Below are positions 60,676 through 64,000 of a DNA stretch of 64,000 nucleotides, one piece after another (position 1 is the first letter of the stretch; every line of letters begins with the position of its first letter). Source of the DNA: Streptosporangium oxazolinicum. GTDB lineage: Bacteria; Actinomycetota; Actinomycetes; Streptosporangiales; Streptosporangiaceae. The stretch is taken from the NCBI RefSeq assembly GCF_039537505.1, contig NZ_BAABAQ010000001.1:310001-374000 (forward strand), in the 5' to 3' direction. Under the pieces are notes generated by a model. It was not told the DNA's origin. It saw only the letters and a program-made list of their open reading frames with translations, and did no database searches. Position numbers and translations under genes: made by a program.

Positions 60676-60692
60676 ATACCCTTAGGGGGTAT
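60676..60692 (-). promoter_or_regulatory. CsoR-like palindrome upstream of His-rich gene
   Basis: ATACCC-TTAG-GGGGTAT, 19 bp before the start at 60657. Confidence 0.6.
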
Positions 60693-60735
60693 CTTCTCGC
60701 TCCACCACAGTGCCACATCACCACCCTTTTCGGCA

Positions 60736-60748
60736 ACCCCCTGGGGGT
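60736..60748. promoter_or_regulatory. Third CsoR-like palindrome
   Basis: ACCCCCTGGGGGT, followed by ATACC. Located 79 bp upstream of the His-rich gene and 178 bp before the sigma gene. Confidence 0.5.
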
Positions 60749-60926
60749 ATACCTGACGCCGGTCTCCAGGTCACAGGATGGCCGATGCGCGGGAGGATGA
60801 CGGGACTTACCGGAATTCCGAGGATCCCGGGAAGCCTGGGGATCCCGGGGATTCCCGGGATGCCGGGGCGGGCAACCCTTCCCCTCGCCCAGGCGTATGA
60901 GGGTGTATGAGATCGGATGAACTGAG

Positions 60927-61445
60927 GTGAGCGGCCGGGACGACGCCGGATTCTCGGCTTTCGTCGCCGCACGCGGCACCAGCCTGCTGAGGATCGCCCA
61001 TCTCGCCTGTGACGCCGCCGAGGACGCCGAGGACCTGCTGCAGACGTCACTGGAGCGGGCGTACCGCAACTGGAGCCGGGTGCGCGACGACAACGATCCC
61101 GAACCCTATGTCCGCCGCATCATCGTCAACACGGCCATCAGCCGCGCCCGTCGCCGGGCGATCCTGCGGATCGTCCCGATGAGCGCCCCGCCGGAGCAGC
61201 CGTCGAGAGAAGCCGACATCCCGCTCCGCCACGCGCTCATGGACGCGCTGCGCGACCTGCCGCCCCGGCAGCGCGCGGTGGTCGTCCTGCGCTACTGGGA
61301 GGACCTCAGCGAGGCGCAGACCGCGGAGATCCTCGGCTGCTCGACGGGAACGGTCAAAAGTCAGGCGTTCAAGGCACTCGCCAAACTGCGGCCGGTGATC
61401 GGCGGGGAGTCCCCGGAGAAGGTGATCAGAAATGCCCATGCTTGA
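60927..61445 (+). CDS. SigE-family ECF-like sigma factor
   Basis: 172 aa from GTG at 60927. Region 2: AEDLLQTSLERAYRNWSRV and NDPEPYVRRIIVNTAISRAR; region 4: LPPRQRAVVVLRYWEDLSEA and GCSTGTVKSQAFKAL. It overlaps the next gene by 14 bases. Same arrangement as 29666/28833, but in the backbone. Proximity to the copper operon may be chance. Confidence 0.92.
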   Translation: MSGRDDAGFSAFVAARGTSLLRIAHLACDAAEDAEDLLQTSLERAYRNWSRVRDDNDPEPYVRRIIVNTAISRARRRAILRIVPMSAPPEQPSREADIPLRHALMDALRDLPPRQRAVVVLRYWEDLSEAQTAEILGCSTGTVKSQAFKALAKLRPVIGGESPEKVIRNAHA

Positions 61446-62217
61446 GCGGGAGATACACCGGATCATGGCGGAGGAGACCGCGAGGCTGCGCGCGGCCCCC
61501 GACCTGGCCGAGCGGGTGATCCAGGCCTCCCGGCGCAGGAACACCAGGCGGCTCGGGATCGCCCTCGTGGCCACCGCGGCGGCCGTCGTGGGGATCACGG
61601 TCCCCGCCTACCTGGTCCTCGGCACGGCCCCGGCACGACCGGGCCCGGTCGCGACCTCGGGAACGACGGGGCCGGACACCGCCGACCAGGGCGCACCGCA
61701 GCCCCTTTTCACCGACACCCCACCCCCCGCGCCGACGCCCACCGCCACCCCGCGCGTCTCCCGGCCGCCCATCGACATCGGCAGCGGCAACACGGTGGGA
61801 CGGGTCCACGTGGGCTACATGCCCGAGGGCCTGGTACGGAACAGGTGGGCGGTGAACCACGGCGACCAGTACTCCACCTCGTGGAGCTACCCGGATGACG
61901 GCGAGGGCGGCTACCGCATCCAGATCTTCGTCTTCGAGGGCCTGTCCGTCGCGGCCGCCGACGAGCGGTGGCGGGAATACCGGGACAAGGGTGAGGCGAA
62001 GCGGGTGTCCCTCGGCGCCGACCGGATCGGCCACATCTCCACCCAGTGGGTCGGCGAGGACGGCGGCAAGGGAACCCCGACCGCCTTCGTACGGGTGGGC
62101 GAGGAAAGGGTGGTCGAGGTGCTGATGAGTCCCGCCTACGCGAAGGACCTCCGCGGCGAGAGGGCGATCGATCGTGAGCTGACCAGGGTCGCGGCGGGCC
62201 TGACCGCCGACGACTGA
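61432..62217 (+). CDS. Membrane-anchored partner of SigE-family sigma factor
   Basis: 261 aa from ATG at 61432; ATG at 61438 is possible. A short cytoplasmic part (REIHRIMAEETARLRAAPDL), one transmembrane helix at about 41-62, a Pro/Thr linker and an exported domain of about 150 residues. No zinc motif. It is coupled to the sigma gene by a 14-base overlap. Likely regulates the sigma factor. Confidence 0.75.
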   Translation: MPMLEREIHRIMAEETARLRAAPDLAERVIQASRRRNTRRLGIALVATAAAVVGITVPAYLVLGTAPARPGPVATSGTTGPDTADQGAPQPLFTDTPPPAPTPTATPRVSRPPIDIGSGNTVGRVHVGYMPEGLVRNRWAVNHGDQYSTSWSYPDDGEGGYRIQIFVFEGLSVAAADERWREYRDKGEAKRVSLGADRIGHISTQWVGEDGGKGTPTAFVRVGEERVVEVLMSPAYAKDLRGERAIDRELTRVAAGLTADD

Positions 62218-62339
62218 ACCAGCGGCGACTGAACCGGCGAGGCGGGGACGCGCCCGGCACACCTCCCCGCCGATCCGGTACGCCTCCTCGGGATCGGTAC
62301 GCCCCCTTGGGATCCGGTGGAGTGCGCGTTTGGGGGCGG

Positions 62340-64000
62340 TCAGGACGGCAGGCGCCGGACGCGTTCCAAGGACGGGTCGTAGAGGGGTTCCGCGGTGACG
62401 GCGGCGCCCACCCAGGTGCCGGTGACACCGACCTCGACGCGATCGCCGGGGGCGGTGCCCTCGGGCAGGTAGGCGTAGGCGATCGAACGGTCGACACGGT
62501 GGCCGTACCCGCCGCTGGTCACCCGCGAGGCGGGCAGCCCACCCGCGCGGACCGGCTCCCCGCCGAGGCAGACCTGGCGAGGGTCGTCCAGGACCAGGCA
62601 GAACAGACGCCGCGCGGGACGGTCAACGGTAGGACGGTCGTCACCCGGACCACCGGCGGCGGGGCGGTCGTCAGCCGGGCGGTCGTCGGTGAAACGGCCG
62701 TCGGCCGGACGACTGACGGCGGGGCGGTCATCGGCTGAACGGCCGGCGGCCTCCAGGGCCGCGCGGCCGAGGAAGTCCTTGTCGCGGGCGACCGCGAACC
62801 CCAGGCCCGCCTCGTGGGGGGTGGTCTCCGGGGTGATGTCCATGCCCCAGACGCGGTAGCCCTTCTCCAGGCGCATCGAGTCGATCGCGCGGTACCCGGC
62901 CGGGCGCATGCCGTACGGTGTCCCCGCCTCCATGAGCGTGTCCCACAGCGTCAGCCCGTACTCCGACGGGCAGTACAGCTCCCAGCCGAACTCGCCCACG
63001 AACGTCACCCGCTGGGCCAGCACCGGGACGTTCCCGACGCTGATCTCCCTGGCCCTCATGTAGCCGAAGGTCAGGTCGTCGCCGGAGACGGAACCGAGGA
63101 TGTCGAGCGCCCTCGGACCCCACAGGCAGTAGCAGGCGTGGGCCGAGGTGACGTCGCGGACGTCGAGGCCCTGACCCCGGAGCCAGGCGGCGTCGTGAAC
63201 ACCGAAGGCGGTGCCGGTGACCAGGCGGAAGCGGTCGTCCGCCAGGCGGGTGACGGTGATGTCGGCCTCGATGCCGCCGCGCTCGTTGAGGAGCTGGGTG
63301 TAGACGATCGAGCCCACGGGCCTGTCGAGCTGTCCGGCGCACGCCCGCTGCAGCCCCTCCAGGGCCCCCGGCCCCGACACCTCCAGCTTGGAGAACGAGG
63401 TCTGGTCGAAGAGTCCCGCGGCGTCGCGGGTGGCCAGGCACTCCTCGCGTACGGCGGACGACCAGATCCGGCCCGCCCAGCCGTCCGGACGGGGGCTCCG
63501 GCCATCCGGAAGGACGTCCAGGACGTCTGAAGGGACGTCTCGGACGTCCCGGGGGACGCCCTGGTCGTCCGCGGGAAGGTCACCGGACTCCGTGGCCGGG
63601 TGGTCCGGGCTGGCCGGGCTGACCGGGCTGACCGGGCTGACCAGGCGATCCGAGCGGGCCGGGCGCTCGCCGGGTTCGTACCAGTTGACCCGTTCCCAGC
63701 CGGACTTCTCGCCGAACACCGCCCCCAGCTCCACGTGCCGTACCCAGGCGGGAGAGCGGCGGAGCGGCCGGGCGGCGGTGCGCTCCTCACCGGGGTAGAC
63801 GATGTCGTAGTACTTCGAGTACGAGTCCAGGGCCTTGGCGCGGGTCCACGACGCGGAACGGGCGTGGGTCCCGAAACGCCGCAGATCCATGCCGAACACG
63901 TCGTACTCGGGTGAGCCATCCACGATCCACTCGGCCATCACCTTGCCCACCCCTCCGGCCGCCGCGAGGCCGTGCACGCAGAATCCGGCCGCCGCCCACA
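62340..64000 (-). CDS. FAD oxidoreductase/GcvT-type protein (dimethylglycine or sarcosine dehydrogenase-like), 5' end outside window
   Basis: The frame is open from the window edge (553 codons visible). It begins in the C-terminal part of the FAD domain (AAGGVGKVMAEWIVDG) and continues with a GcvT folate-binding domain (GLFDQTSFSKLEVSGPGALE, FVGEFGWELYCPSEYG, AIDSMRLEKGYRVWGMDITP). It oxidises an N-methyl amine and passes the methyl to tetrahydrofolate. Two low-complexity inserts, about residues 138-190 (VSPVSPVSP) and 435-475 (DDRPA repeats), interrupt the conserved parts. Confidence 0.85.
   Translation of the reverse strand, partial: WAAAGFCVHGLAAAGGVGKVMAEWIVDGSPEYDVFGMDLRRFGTHARSASWTRAKALDSYSKYYDIVYPGEERTAARPLRRSPAWVRHVELGAVFGEKSGWERVNWYEPGERPARSDRLVSPVSPVSPASPDHPATESGDLPADDQGVPRDVRDVPSDVLDVLPDGRSPRPDGWAGRIWSSAVREECLATRDAAGLFDQTSFSKLEVSGPGALEGLQRACAGQLDRPVGSIVYTQLLNERGGIEADITVTRLADDRFRLVTGTAFGVHDAAWLRGQGLDVRDVTSAHACYCLWGPRALDILGSVSGDDLTFGYMRAREISVGNVPVLAQRVTFVGEFGWELYCPSEYGLTLWDTLMEAGTPYGMRPAGYRAIDSMRLEKGYRVWGMDITPETTPHEAGLGFAVARDKDFLGRAALEAAGRSADDRPAVSRPADGRFTDDRPADDRPAAGGPGDDRPTVDRPARRLFCLVLDDPRQVCLGGEPVRAGGLPASRVTSGGYGHRVDRSIAYAYLPEGTAPGDRVEVGVTGTWVGAAVTAEPLYDPSLERVRRLPS

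Overview
The window is chromosomal DNA of a high-GC, mycothiol-producing actinomycete, most likely a Streptosporangium/Nonomuraea-type organism. The signs are a mycothiol synthase gene (mshD), a GlnR-type orphan regulator, many ECF/SigE-family sigma factors, an XRE(DUF5753)-DUF397 module, Tat-dependent secreted enzymes and strong GC3 bias. The taxon is inferred from gene content only.

0-20 kb is conserved backbone. After a partial membrane-protein gene come three tandem single-pass membrane proteins, a multi-TM protein and a DsbA-like/TPR fusion. Next is a block that parallels mycobacterial Rv0814c-Rv0821c from memory: sseC, cysA, a DUF4395 gene, thiX, an ECF sigma/anti-sigma pair, lmeA, moaD, glnR, mshD and a phosphate transporter with its DUF47 partner. 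A 27-aa leader peptide with its own promoter precedes the DUF4395-cysA-sseC operon. A two-component system and a secreted 5'-nucleotidase are interleaved, and dcd closes the block.

20.9-36.3 kb is an accretion island in tRNA-Gly(CCC). The 3' half of the tRNA recurs as five good direct repeats and one decayed repeat. They cut the island into segments of 0.6-7.8 kb. Cargo includes an XRE/DUF6461 chimera, a HigBA-like toxin-antitoxin pair, a STAS protein, orphan genes, a SigE-type sigma/anti-sigma pair, an XRE-methionine aminopeptidase divergon, an aminoglycoside-nucleotidyltransferase-like gene, a DHFR-like reductase, a P-loop kinase and a truncated FtsX permease. Only one integrase remnant is visible. 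Flanks of the repeats fall into related families, so related elements probably integrated repeatedly and then decayed.

36.5-52 kb carries secreted enzymes (phospholipase A2, an RNase with its barstar inhibitor, a PHP phosphoesterase) and enzyme/regulator pairs: SDR/TetR, PNPOx-like/HxlR, and FAD monooxygenase/TetR, with palindromic operators between the divergent partners. A copper/iron-type operon (membrane protein, PCuAC, Dyp peroxidase) and a DUF998-DGPF-ECF42 operon are also here.

52-64 kb carries a STAS protein split by a long Pro-rich insert, a 4-TM protein coupled to a thymidylate-synthase-like enzyme, a HATPase/XRE/DUF397 module, a copper operon (His-rich secreted protein, CopA) with three CsoR-like palindromes, a second SigE-type sigma/anti-sigma pair and a truncated GcvT-type oxidoreductase. 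Minisatellites of 8-47 bp recur throughout, both between and inside genes.
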